Positions 6,202 through 13,754 of a DNA stretch of 13,754 nt are shown here, piece after piece. Each line of letters begins with the position of its first letter. Positions within the stretch are counted from its first letter, which is position 1. Under the pieces are notes generated by a model. The model was not told the DNA's origin. It ran no database searches and saw only the letters and a list, made by a program, of their open reading frames with translations. The stretch lies in assembly GCA_023250775.1 (NCBI GenBank), contig JAHFAA010000007.1, positions 1-13,754 of the forward strand, in the 5' to 3' direction. This stretch comes from Bdellovibrionales bacterium. GTDB lineage: Bacteria; Bdellovibrionota; Bacteriovoracia; Bacteriovoracales; Bacteriovoracaceae. Position numbers and translations under genes: made by a program.

Positions 6202-8567
6202 TCTCTGACCTTTAAGGCATCTACTAAGTTAATACTGCCAATCATTCTCAACATTATTAAAAGGCTGAAGATTAATGCAAATATAATTACCAGAATTGCC
6301 ATCGCGAATGTGGAGGGCTCAATAAAGACAGGAAATGAAAAGGTCTCCGCATGGATAGACTCCATGGAAAGATACACCAATCCCCAGCCTGCAAGACAAC
6401 CAGGTATAATCGCCAAGGAAATTTGGGTTACAATCTCAGAGGTCAGCATCTCAAAAACAGAGCCCTTACTGAAACCCAAGATGCGAAGGCTGGCCATCTC
6501 CCATGAACGTTCAGAGAAACTTACTCTGACTGAATTGTAAATAATCCCTATGGCGATGGCCAATGCGAAAATAATAAGCACCATTGTGAAAACTCGTATC
6601 AGGCCTCCCATGGATTCTTGAAAACCTAGATAAAGTTGTTTTTTTAGGTTAACGGAATATATTTGTGAAAAGTTTTTAAGTTTTACATACACTTCGGTCG
6701 ACTTAATAGGATCAACTTTAAGTGTAACAACGTTATAACCTGTTTCTTCCTTCAGTTCTTTCAGCAGGGGACGAAATTTCATCGAAGCAGACAGTCCGAT
6801 GAGATCATCGGAAAATGCCGCTATCCGAGTGGAAAACACAGGCAATTTTCCTTCAAGAATTTCAATATCAATATTTTCTCCGACCTTTAATCCCCACGCA
6901 TCCTGAAAATATCGACTAAGAAGAATGCCATTATCCGGAATCTCAATATTTTTCAAATCTTTGTCGAGCTTTCTGCTCATTTGAATATGATCAGGCCACC
7001 CTGTGATGCCAAGCTCGCGTTTGTGATTCTTGTATATCAGCCTGGCGGGCACACTCCGTTGCCCTTCGGCAGCAAGGATCCCTGGTATATTCAACAGCTC
7101 TCTAATACTGCTTGCGGGGAGAGGTTTTAAAAAACTCACAGACATATCTTCCCGTTGTTGCCTTTGAAATTGAGTTGCCATCAGAAAGTCAGTCATGTCA
7201 TTCCATGAGCCACCTGTAACGATCACGGCAAGAGCAGCACAGATCCCCAGGACTGAAAGCAACAATCGTACAGGTCTAAAAAAAAGATTTCTCCAAACCA
7301 TTTTGGTTTTAATACTTATACGAGTTTGCAACCCCCATCTTTCAATGATGCTTGGTTTATAAACTGGCGGTGAAGGGGCCCTCATGGCCTCTGCAGGAGT
7401 GAGTTTATAAATCGCACGCAGTCCTGACCAGCCACCTAACAACGCGGGTGTAATCCCTGCCACTAAACCAATGATGGCCGCCTGCAGGCTTAGTGAGAAA
7501 TTGAGATTTGGAAAATGAAAAAACTGCTGATAAGTCCTGGTGAGCAGTATTCCAATAATGTCTCCCAAGAATATGCCGGGAATCGCTCCAACAAGCATCA
7601 TGATCAGAATCATTTTCATATAGTGCAGTGAAATTTCACGATCATAATATCCAAGTGCTTTCAGAGTTGCGATCTGGGGTCGATGGATTGCCACCAATCT
7701 CGACAGGATAATATGAGTCAGAAAAGCAGCGACAAGTAAAAAAATTGAAGGCGTGATAATAGCAGAGGCCTTTTGTTGCCGTATTTCATCTTCAACGAAC
7801 ATATTTGAGAGTTGATGCTTTCTTTCATAAGCGCCACTATTCCCGTAAGGTTTCAAAACCTGATTCACACGTTCTAATACTGCCCCAGTAGAAGCATCTT
7901 TCGACATTTTAGCAATAATACTGTTTGTGACGTCTTTCATTTTCGCCATTCTTTGAAGAGGCTTTGGGAGAAGCCAAAAAATTCCAAAATGGTGATCGTC
8001 CGGTAAGGGTGCAGCAGGGTTTAAAGCGTAGACGAATTCTGGAGAAATTGTGATCCCGACAATTTTTGCATCTTCACTTTGTCCCTGAATCAATATTTTG
8101 AATGTGTCGCCAAGACTCAAATTGTTTGCCTCGGCAAAGGCCTCATGGACTGCAATTTCAATTTCTGTGCTTTCAACAGGTAAACGTCCACGTCTGATAT
8201 AGAGTTTATTCAGATTACTTTGATTTGCTGGCGTCAACATAATAAAACGAGCTAGGGCCGGCTCAGGTTGCGTTTTTAAATACACCAACCCATCCATGAC
8301 TATTCTCGCTTCAGCGCTTTCGATTCCATCGAGATGACGAATCTTCGCAATAATCTCAGCAGGCGCGGCCTTAAACTCCGCAAAAATATCGGCAAATTGA
8401 TAGTTTTTATAATAACTGTCGCGCACTGAGCGGAGAGATTGAAATGCACTCCACGATGAAACCAGGAGCGAAACGCCACAAATTACCAGGATTGCAGTTG
8501 TAATAGTCTGCGCCCGAAGTTGTTTCAAATCACGAAACAATTTAATGTCAAGACTGTTGGTCACCAT
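6198..8567 (-). CDS. MacB/FtsX-type ABC transporter permease, duplicated (8 TM)
   Basis: This 789-residue inner-membrane permease belongs to the type VII (MacB/LolC/FtsX) superfamily. Two FtsX-like units are fused in tandem. Predicted membrane segments lie at about 21-42, 268-292, 317-342, 360-385, 432-452, 656-678, 712-735 and 752-776. Large soluble periplasmic regions fall between TM1 and TM2 (about 43-267) and between TM5 and TM6 (about 453-655). Each half has a coupling-helix motif, ATLKALGYYDREI (300-312) and MASLRILGFSKGSV (691-704), and ends with the related PAEAMRAP and LVDALKVRE. The ATG at 8567 has GAGGA six bases upstream and overlaps the ATPase stop by seven bases. Such systems either export substrates or convert ATP hydrolysis into periplasmic movement. 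The substrate is unknown. Duplicated permeases of this length are typical of ABC/permease/HlyD trios. Confidence 0.9.
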   Translation of the reverse strand: MVTNSLDIKLFRDLKQLRAQTITTAILVICGVSLLVSSWSAFQSLRSVRDSYYKNYQFADIFAEFKAAPAEIIAKIRHLDGIESAEARIVMDGLVYLKTQPEPALARFIMLTPANQSNLNKLYIRRGRLPVESTEIEIAVHEAFAEANNLSLGDTFKILIQGQSEDAKIVGITISPEFVYALNPAAPLPDDHHFGIFWLLPKPLQRMAKMKDVTNSIIAKMSKDASTGAVLERVNQVLKPYGNSGAYERKHQLSNMFVEDEIRQQKASAIITPSIFLLVAAFLTHIILSRLVAIHRPQIATLKALGYYDREISLHYMKMILIMMLVGAIPGIFLGDIIGILLTRTYQQFFHFPNLNFSLSLQAAIIGLVAGITPALLGGWSGLRAIYKLTPAEAMRAPSPPVYKPSIIERWGLQTRISIKTKMVWRNLFFRPVRLLLSVLGICAALAVIVTGGSWNDMTDFLMATQFQRQQREDMSVSFLKPLPASSIRELLNIPGILAAEGQRSVPARLIYKNHKRELGITGWPDHIQMSRKLDKDLKNIEIPDNGILLSRYFQDAWGLKVGENIDIEILEGKLPVFSTRIAAFSDDLIGLSASMKFRPLLKELKEETGYNVVTLKVDPIKSTEVYVKLKNFSQIYSVNLKKQLYLGFQESMGGLIRVFTMVLIIFALAIAIGIIYNSVRVSFSERSWEMASLRILGFSKGSVFEMLTSEIVTQISLAIIPGCLAGWGLVYLSMESIHAETFSFPVFIEPSTFAMAILVIIFALIFSLLIMLRMIGSINLVDALKVRE

Positions 8568-9283
8568 TGAATATCCTCTACACTCATGCGTTTTGAATTT
8601 GTTGCAACCGAGTGTATCCTCCCATTGGCCATTTTGATCACTCGATCCGCGATTCCTGCGATCGAAGCATTATGGGTGATGATGACAACTAATGTCGCTA
8701 TCTCACTATTCACCCTCAGTAAGGTCTCAAGTACTTTTTTTCCTGTGGTATAATCCAATGCTCCTGTTGGTTCATCGCAAAGAAGAATATCAGGACGTTT
8801 TGCCACCGCCCGTGCAATTGCTATTCGCTGCTGCTCACCGCCGGATAATTGAGAAGGAAAATGATGGGCCCTATCTTCTAGACCTACCAAATGTAACGCG
8901 AGATTGGATGAGATCGGACTCAGTGCAATTTCCGTGGCGAGAGTTACATTTTCTTCAGCCGTGAGACTTGGAATTAAATTATAAAATTGAAAAACAAATC
9001 CCACATGTTCCCGTCGAAAGGTTGTTAACTCTTTTTCAGTTGCAGTAACGAGGTTGTGCTCTTTGTAATGCACCTCACCTGAGGTCGGATTATCAAGGCC
9101 TCCCAGAATATTGAGCAAAGTTGACTTGCCACTTCCTGATGGTCCGAGGAGAACAACTATTTCACCAGCAAAAAGTTCTAACGAAATTTCGCGCAGAGCA
9201 TGGACATCAATTTCCCCCATACGATAGATTTTGCTCAGTTGTTTGGCCGAAAACAAAACCTCTGAAAACTGATTATCTTGCAT
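8561..9283 (-). CDS. ABC transporter ATP-binding protein, LolD/MacB type
   Basis: This 240-residue cytoplasmic ATPase powers the adjacent FtsX-type permease. All motifs are intact: Walker A GPSGSGKST (47-55), Q-loop Gln99 in FQFYNL, signature LSGGEQQR (146-153), Walker B ILLCDEPTGALD (166-177) and H-loop His204 in ITHN. The FQFYNLIPSLTAEENV stretch and TGALD ending are typical of the LolD/MacB/FtsE branch. It begins at ATG 9281-9283, 13 bp after the groEL stop. No strong Shine-Dalgarno precedes it, and the start codon is part of a small dyad ATGAT-N3-ATCAT (9282-9294), so its translation may depend on ribosomes leaving groEL. It overlaps the permease gene by seven bases. The substrate cannot be read from the sequence. 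Confidence 0.93.
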   Translation of the reverse strand: MQDNQFSEVLFSAKQLSKIYRMGEIDVHALREISLELFAGEIVVLLGPSGSGKSTLLNILGGLDNPTSGEVHYKEHNLVTATEKELTTFRREHVGFVFQFYNLIPSLTAEENVTLATEIALSPISSNLALHLVGLEDRAHHFPSQLSGGEQQRIAIARAVAKRPDILLCDEPTGALDYTTGKKVLETLLRVNSEIATLVVIITHNASIAGIADRVIKMANGRIHSVATNSKRMSVEDIQW

Positions 9284-9296
9284 GATCTAATCATCT

Positions 9297-10931
9297 TTAC
9301 ATTGATGCCTCGACATTAGGCATGCTTGCTAAATGAGCATCCGTTTTCTCATCTTCTTTAATATCCGTTAAGGTCGCTTGGGTAAGCAGTAACATGCCGG
9401 CAATTGATACTGCATTTTCAATTGCAATGCGGAGTACCTTGGTGGGATCAATAATTCCTTGCTGAACAAGATCAACATACGTTCTTGTTGAAGCATCAAA
9501 ACCATAGGTGCCAGATCCGCTATGCATTTTATTCACCACAACACCGCCATCATCACCACTATTTTCAGCAATCTGACGAGTCGGCGCTTCAAGAGCATGT
9601 TTCAAAATTTGAAAAGCGGTTTTCTCATCACCCTGCAACGTCGCTTCCTCTTTCAAGAGAGCATCAGTCGCACGCAGAAGTGCGAGGCCGGCTCCGGGAA
9701 CAATCCCCTCAGAAACAGCGGCCTTAGTCGCAGAGATGGCATCATCAAGTGCTTCCTTTTTGCTCTTTAATTCAGTTTCCGAAGGGGCACCGACCCGAAT
9801 GACGGCAATTCCGCCGCTCAACTTGGCAAGTCTTTCTTGCAATTTCTGCTTATCATACTCACTCTTCGTGGCCGTCATTTGCAATTTAATCTGTTCGATG
9901 CGATCACTGATGGCCTTTTTGTTCCCACCTCCATCAATAATAGTTGAGCGTTCCTTGTCGACCACAACATGCGAGGCCTGACCTAAGTCAGAAATTTTCA
10001 CATTTTCAAGTTTCATACCTAGATCATCACTGATCACCTGACCGCCGGTTAAAATTGCCATATCCTCAAGCATCTCCCTGCGCGCCTCACCAAAGCCCGG
10101 AGCTTTGACCGCTACACATGAAAGCGTTGCGCGAAGCTTGTTAACGACCATCATCGCGAGAGACTCTCTTTCAACATCTTCCGCGATTACAAGAAGGGGA
10201 CGACCGGTCTTGATGACCTGCTCAAGCAAAGGAACAAAAGGCTCAATGCTTCCAATTTTTTTCTCGTGCAAAAGAATCAGAGGATTATCCAGCTTAGACT
10301 CCATTTTGACAGGGTCTGTAATAAAATAAGGTGAAAGATAACCACGATCAAACTGCATTCCTTTGACAACTTCGACAATGGTCTCCGTGCCTTGTGCCTC
10401 TTCGACTGTGACAACACCTTCGTGACCGACTTTTTCAATGGCATCCGCAACAAATTTTCCAATCGTATTGTCGTTATGAGCGGAAATTGTTGCGACTTGC
10501 TCCATCTCAAGATGAGTTGTAATTTTTTTCGAAAGAGCACGAACCGCTTCAGTGACTATTTTCGCTCCACGGTCAAGACCATGTTTTAAATCGATTGCAC
10601 TCGCTCCGGCCGTAATATTTTTGAATCCTTCGGTAAAAATTGCATACGCAATAATTGTCGCTGTACTGGTGCCATCACCAACGGCCTCTCCTGTCCGTTC
10701 AGCGACCTCCCTCAACATTTGCGCCCCCATATTTTCTATTGGGTCTTTAAGTTCAATCTCTTTTGCGATTGTCACACCATCATTACAAACAAGAGGTTTT
10801 CCCCATTTTTTTCCGATCAGCACGCTATTTGATTTTGGGCCCAGCGTAATTTTTACGGCGTCCGCAAGGGTAGTGGCTCCGCGCAGAAGCCTCGTCTGTG
10901 CATCAAATTGGAAATGAAGTTCTTTTGCCAT
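9297..10931 (-). CDS. groEL: GroEL-family chaperonin, divergent paralogue
   Basis: This 544-residue chaperonin has ATP-site residues in the expected places: LGPK (30-33), Asp51 in NDGVT, DGTST at 86-90 (usual DGTTT) and Asp397 in ALDDAISAT. The apical surface that binds substrate and GroES is largely kept (GYLSPYF at 197-203; LAMMVVNKLR at 258-267). It differs from standard GroEL in SNSVLIGKKWGKPLVCNDG, GAG instead of GGG near 413-415, and a C-terminus ending NVEASM without the flexible GGM repeats. These features match my recollection of an alternative GroEL subgroup found beside the housekeeping copy, an identification that needs checking. There is no groES in the window. AAGAAGG eight bases before the ATG at 10931 is a good ribosome binding site. 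It heads a minus-strand block, 13 bp upstream of the ABC ATPase gene. Confidence 0.95.
   Translation of the reverse strand: MAKELHFQFDAQTRLLRGATTLADAVKITLGPKSNSVLIGKKWGKPLVCNDGVTIAKEIELKDPIENMGAQMLREVAERTGEAVGDGTSTATIIAYAIFTEGFKNITAGASAIDLKHGLDRGAKIVTEAVRALSKKITTHLEMEQVATISAHNDNTIGKFVADAIEKVGHEGVVTVEEAQGTETIVEVVKGMQFDRGYLSPYFITDPVKMESKLDNPLILLHEKKIGSIEPFVPLLEQVIKTGRPLLVIAEDVERESLAMMVVNKLRATLSCVAVKAPGFGEARREMLEDMAILTGGQVISDDLGMKLENVKISDLGQASHVVVDKERSTIIDGGGNKKAISDRIEQIKLQMTATKSEYDKQKLQERLAKLSGGIAVIRVGAPSETELKSKKEALDDAISATKAAVSEGIVPGAGLALLRATDALLKEEATLQGDEKTAFQILKHALEAPTRQIAENSGDDGGVVVNKMHSGSGTYGFDASTRTYVDLVQQGIIDPTKVLRIAIENAVSIAGMLLLTQATLTDIKEDEKTDAHLASMPNVEASM
9305..9323 (-). other. Small inverted repeat at the groEL-ABC boundary
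   Basis: ATGCCT (9305-9310) and AGGCAT (9318-9323) form a 6-bp stem with a 7-base loop in the last codons of groEL. No T-run follows on the minus strand, so it does not look like a terminator. It could act as a weak processing or stability element between groEL and the ABC genes, but chance is equally possible. Confidence 0.2.
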
Positions 10932-10982
10932 AGAGCAACCTTCTTTTGGATATAGTTACAATATGTTTTCATCCGTGAAGAA

Positions 10983-10998
10983 ATGTCGTAAATGACAT
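10983..10998. promoter_or_regulatory. Dyad in the groEL/hydrolase divergent promoter region
   Basis: ATGTC-N6-GACAT (16 bp, centre 10990.5) lies in the 191-bp gap between divergent groEL and the hydrolase, about 52 bases upstream of the groEL ATG. Its size and symmetry fit a site for a dimeric helix-turn-helix regulator. It does not match the CIRCE operator of HrcA. I saw no convincing sigma-32 promoter for groEL; only a weak TATATC (about 10950-10955 on the minus strand) could be a -10. The rest of the gap shows nothing else clear apart from the hydrolase promoter. Confidence 0.3.
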
Positions 10999-11069
10999 CA
11001 ATCACAACATCAAATAACTAATAATCTAAGGTCACATTTCATTTGGAGAGAAACATCAAAATCATTGTG

Positions 11070-11098
11070 TTGGAAATTTTGCACAGGTTAAATAAAAT
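11070..11098 (+). promoter_or_regulatory. Candidate sigma-70 promoter of the hydrolase gene
   Basis: TTGGAA (11070-11075) and TAAAAT (11093-11098) are separated by exactly 17 bases and match the consensus hexamers at 4 and 5 of 6 positions. Transcription would start near 11105, giving a leader of about 18 bases that contains GGGGAGA (11109-11115) before the ATG at 11123. This arrangement also argues against the TTG at 11105 as a start. Confidence 0.5.
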
Positions 11099-11122
11099 AT
11101 AACTTTGTGGGGAGATTCACTT

Positions 11123-12103
11123 ATGCCACTTATTGAATCGCAGTATATTGCTCCCTGGCCGTTTAAAAATCCGCATATTCACACACTCTTTCCGTATTTC
11201 TTTAGAAAGGTTGAAGGAGTTAATTACGTTCGACAGCGTATGGAATTACCCGATGGCGATTTTATCGACCTTGACTGGTCCAAAGTCGAAAATGGGCGCG
11301 AATTAGTCGTGTTGGCCCATGGACTGGAAGGATCATCTAAGCAACCCTATATGTTAGGCATGGTGAAAATTCTTAACCCAAAAGAAATTGATGTTGTTGC
11401 CCTTAATTTCAGAAGTTGCAGCGGCGAAAATAATCGCTTGCCAAGATTTTATCATATGGGCGACACAGAAGATTTGCGTTTTTTGATTAAATGGCTTGAG
11501 AAAAATACAAGCTACAAAAAAGTTTCATTGATCGGCCATAGTTTGGGTGCCAATGTCATTCTCAAGTACTTAGGCGAAGAAGGCGATCGCAAGTCATCTA
11601 TACTGTACAAGGCCATTACTTTTTCTTGCCCAGTCGATCTAAATGCCTCATGCGAAAAAATCAGTCACGGAGAAAATGTCGTTTATATGTTCAACTTCTT
11701 GCACACAATGAAGAATAAACTGAAAGATAAATTTAAATCAGGAATTTTGCAAGGATCAAATATCAATTACGCTGGTGCAATTGATGCAAAGAATTTTAAC
11801 GAATGGGATGATCGTGTCACAGCACCTTTGCATGGCTTTCTTAATCATCGAGATTACTGCGAAAAAGCATGCTGCTATGATGGTCTTCAAAAAATAAAAA
11901 TCCCTTGTTTGCTCGTCAATGCTCTTGATGACCCTTTTTTATCGCCAGGATGTTTTCCTCGCGAGATCGCGCAAAATAATTCTTTTTTTTATTTTGAGCA
12001 AACAACCACAGGCGGGCATGTTGGCTTTATTCCTGAGTTAGGTACAAACGGATTCTATTGGTCTGAATGGCGTGCTCTGGAGTTTTTGCAGCAAAAGATT
12101 TGA
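11123..12103 (+). CDS. YheT-type alpha/beta hydrolase
   Basis: This 326-residue protein is an alpha/beta-hydrolase of the YheT/ABHD1-3 group (COG0429), probably a cytoplasmic esterase or lipase-like enzyme with no defined substrate. Counting from the ATG, the oxyanion region is LAHGLEGSS (64-72), the nucleophile elbow is GHSLG with Ser140, the acid is Asp269 or Asp270 in NALDDPF, and the catalytic histidine is His299 in GGHVGF. The family-typical N-terminal phrase 'NPHIHTLFP' is present at 16-24. The frame opens at a TTG at 11105, but the ATG at 11123 has GGGGAGA seven bases upstream and is chosen. The gene is monocistronic here: it is divergent from groEL and convergent with the kinase gene, with only four bases between the two stop codons. 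Confidence 0.9.
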   Translation: MPLIESQYIAPWPFKNPHIHTLFPYFFRKVEGVNYVRQRMELPDGDFIDLDWSKVENGRELVVLAHGLEGSSKQPYMLGMVKILNPKEIDVVALNFRSCSGENNRLPRFYHMGDTEDLRFLIKWLEKNTSYKKVSLIGHSLGANVILKYLGEEGDRKSSILYKAITFSCPVDLNASCEKISHGENVVYMFNFLHTMKNKLKDKFKSGILQGSNINYAGAIDAKNFNEWDDRVTAPLHGFLNHRDYCEKACCYDGLQKIKIPCLLVNALDDPFLSPGCFPREIAQNNSFFYFEQTTTGGHVGFIPELGTNGFYWSEWRALEFLQQKI

Positions 12104-12107
12104 GACC

Positions 12108-13754
12108 TCATGTTTTTTCCAATTTCTTTGCCAGCATTTTCAAAATGGATTCTAAATCAAAAGGTTTAGCGATAAATTCATTGCATCCAGCTTCAAATGC
12201 TTTCTGCCTATCTTCTGGTTGAAAATAGGCAGAGACGGCAAAAATTGGTATTTGCATATCAATTTCTCTAATTTTTCTTGTGGCGGTAAAGCCATCCATC
12301 CCGGGCATTTTTAAATCCATCAAAATTAGATCAATTTCGGGGTTATTTTTAAAACACTCTAGGGCCTGATTTCCATCTACGGCATGCAGTATTTTCACTT
12401 TAGTCCTGTTATACAGCATGGTTCTAAGGAGCAAATAATTCCCTCGATCATCTTCCGCGACAAGAATCGTTTTGTGAGACCAGTCTAAATTTGCAAGCGG
12501 TTTGTCGGAAGCAGATTCGAGAGCTGCTTCAGGAGTTGAGGCGGGAGGAGGAACAAAAGGAAGAACAAACTTAAAACACGATCCGACATTCTCTTCCGAT
12601 TCAACCCAGATTTTTCCTCCGAGCAAGGTAACAAATCCCATCGCTATTGCAAGTCCCAATCCTGACCCCTCGTAATCTCTGCTTGGTGAAATATTCACTT
12701 GATTAAATCTACCGAAAATAAATTCTTGCCTCGTTTTAGGGACACCAATACCTGTATCTTTGACAAAGAATTCAAGGTTATTTCCAATTAAGTCAAAACC
12801 AAACTCAACATGCCCGACTTTTGTAAATTTACAGGCATTACTTAAAAGATTATTTAGAATTTGGAAGATTTTTTGTTCATCACTAAAAACGATTAGGGAA
12901 TCCAAGCGCGGGTTTATTTCAATCTTAAGTTTGATCCCTCTTTGTGTAAATGCATTGATATGAGCATTGTAAAGCTCCTCTAATAATTTACGAATCTGAA
13001 ATGCTTGTCTTTTTACAGTCGCTTGCCCAGCATCGATTCGCGAAATATCCAAAATGTCATTGATGGTGTTTAGTAATCGATGACAACTGTTGGTGATTAT
13101 ATTGGCATAATCAAGCCGATCCTTGTCTGAGAGAACGGGAACACTCAGAAGCTGTGAAAACCCGACGATGCTATTCATTGGTGTTCGGATCTCGTGACTC
13201 ATGTTGGACAAAAAAGCTGATTTTAAGCGATCACTTTCTTCCGCCCGATCTTTTGCAGTCTTCATTTCTAGATTTGCAATCCGCAGTTGTTTCTCGCGCT
13301 CTAACAGGTTTTGCTCGGCCAGCTTACGCGCTGTAATATCGTAAAAAGAAGCGAGCATGTACGTTTTACCCAAAATATCTATTTTTTCTGCCGAGGTCAG
13401 CATCATCTTTATTTTGCCATCTTTCGCTCGGAACTCTAGTTCCATATTTCGCACAAATCCATTTTTCTTCAGTTCGGTAATGACCTTTGTTCGGTCCTGT
13501 GGTTTTACCCAAATGCCAAGCTCAAACGACGTATGTCCGATGGCCTCCTCTCTACTGTAGCCAAGATTGTTTGTGTAACTTTGGTTAATTTCAACAAGTC
13601 TGCCGTTATCAATATCACTGATGCTTAAGGCCTGGGGACTCGATCGGAATAATTTTTCATACCTCTCTTCGGAAATACGCAAGGCCTCCGCAGCACGATA
13701 TTGTTGCTCGTAGACTTTGAGACTTTGTTGTCGCCAAACCAATGCCAGACCTGC
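12108..13754 (-). CDS. Hybrid sensor histidine kinase, PAS-HisKA-HATPase-REC (N-terminus outside the window)
   Basis: This is a membrane-linked two-component hybrid kinase. The frame stays open to base 13754, and its first residues (AGLALVWRQQ) look like the end of a transmembrane helix, so the start and a sensor or membrane region lie beyond the window. Counting from the TTG at 13742, a PAS domain covers about 24-140 (EERYEKLFRSSPQAL to SFYDITARK). A short coiled coil (141-175) leads to HisKA with phosphoacceptor His183 in MSHEIRTPMN. The ATPase domain has N-box NNLLSNACKF, G1 DTGIGVP (329-335) and G2 GSGLGLAIA (359-367). A Pro/Ala linker leads to a REC domain with acidic Glu430-Asp431-Asp432, phosphoacceptor Asp476 in LMDLKMPGMDG, Ser504 and Lys526. 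No HPt or output domain is attached, so a separate phosphotransfer partner is expected. The signal is unknown. Confidence 0.93.
   Translation of the reverse strand, partial: AGLALVWRQQSLKVYEQQYRAAEALRISEERYEKLFRSSPQALSISDIDNGRLVEINQSYTNNLGYSREEAIGHTSFELGIWVKPQDRTKVITELKKNGFVRNMELEFRAKDGKIKMMLTSAEKIDILGKTYMLASFYDITARKLAEQNLLEREKQLRIANLEMKTAKDRAEESDRLKSAFLSNMSHEIRTPMNSIVGFSQLLSVPVLSDKDRLDYANIITNSCHRLLNTINDILDISRIDAGQATVKRQAFQIRKLLEELYNAHINAFTQRGIKLKIEINPRLDSLIVFSDEQKIFQILNNLLSNACKFTKVGHVEFGFDLIGNNLEFFVKDTGIGVPKTRQEFIFGRFNQVNISPSRDYEGSGLGLAIAMGFVTLLGGKIWVESEENVGSCFKFVLPFVPPPASTPEAALESASDKPLANLDWSHKTILVAEDDRGNYLLLRTMLYNRTKVKILHAVDGNQALECFKNNPEIDLILMDLKMPGMDGFTATRKIREIDMQIPIFAVSAYFQPEDRQKAFEAGCNEFIAKPFDLESILKMLAKKLEKT

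Noticed and set aside
9485..9981. Several plus-strand open frames opposite groEL.
   Set aside because: They are antisense to a strongly conserved GroEL sequence, and their translations are low-complexity without recognisable domains.
10932..11104. CIRCE (HrcA) operator upstream of groEL.
   Set aside because: I looked for TTAGCACTC-N9-GAGTGCTAA and near matches on both strands and saw none.
11105..11122. TTG start giving the hydrolase six extra residues.
   Set aside because: The predicted transcription start lies at this position, and the ATG at 11123 has a strong, well-spaced Shine-Dalgarno sequence.
1..13754. CRISPR arrays, tRNA genes, insertion sequences, phage or defence genes.
   Set aside because: No regularly spaced repeats, tRNA-like folds, transposase or integrase frames, or terminal repeats were seen; every long open frame belongs to a cellular housekeeping or stress family.

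Overview
The window looks like chromosomal DNA of a Gram-negative bacterium. It carries a periplasmic HtrA/DegP-type protease with a signal peptide, a three-part MacB/FtsX-type ABC system with a membrane-anchored adaptor, and a membrane-linked hybrid histidine kinase. Base composition is moderately AT-rich by eye. The gene set and protein style remind me of Bdellovibrionota or another former 'deltaproteobacterial' lineage, but that is a low-confidence impression. No rRNA, tRNA, CRISPR array, insertion sequence or integrase was seen. All ten genes appear intact, except that the first and last run off the window edges.

Layout. (1) Bases 1-2256 (+): the body of a ClpB-type disaggregase whose start lies upstream of the window. 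(2) 2257-2351: a short gap with a perfect 11-bp inverted repeat, one arm of which covers the ribosome binding site of the next gene. (3) 2352-3329 (+): galE, UDP-glucose 4-epimerase. (4) 3330-10931 (-): six co-directional genes, read from high to low coordinates: a divergent GroEL, an ABC ATPase, a duplicated FtsX-type permease, a HlyD/MacA-type adaptor without a coiled-coil hairpin, a small membrane-anchored six-cysteine protein of unknown function, and a two-PDZ HtrA protease. The ATPase, permease and adaptor genes overlap by 7 and 4 bp and are certainly coupled. groEL sits only 13 bp upstream of the ATPase. The last two genes follow gaps of about 75 bp, and htrA has its own candidate promoter. 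(5) 10932-11122: a divergent promoter region. (6) 11123-12103 (+): a YheT-type alpha/beta hydrolase. (7) 12108-13754 (-): a PAS-HisKA-HATPase-REC hybrid kinase whose N-terminus is off the edge.

How the genes may work together. Three protein-quality-control machines (ClpB-like disaggregase, GroEL-like chaperonin, HtrA protease) lie within 11 kb. A chaperonin heads the transcription unit of an envelope ABC system that is followed by a cysteine-rich exported protein and a periplasmic protease. The sequence supports this arrangement. That it is a functional envelope-stress or export module is inference. The most unusual points are the hairpinless adaptor, the GroEL variant without GroES and without a GGM tail, the galE leader inverted repeat, and a G8 homopolymer inside the adaptor gene.
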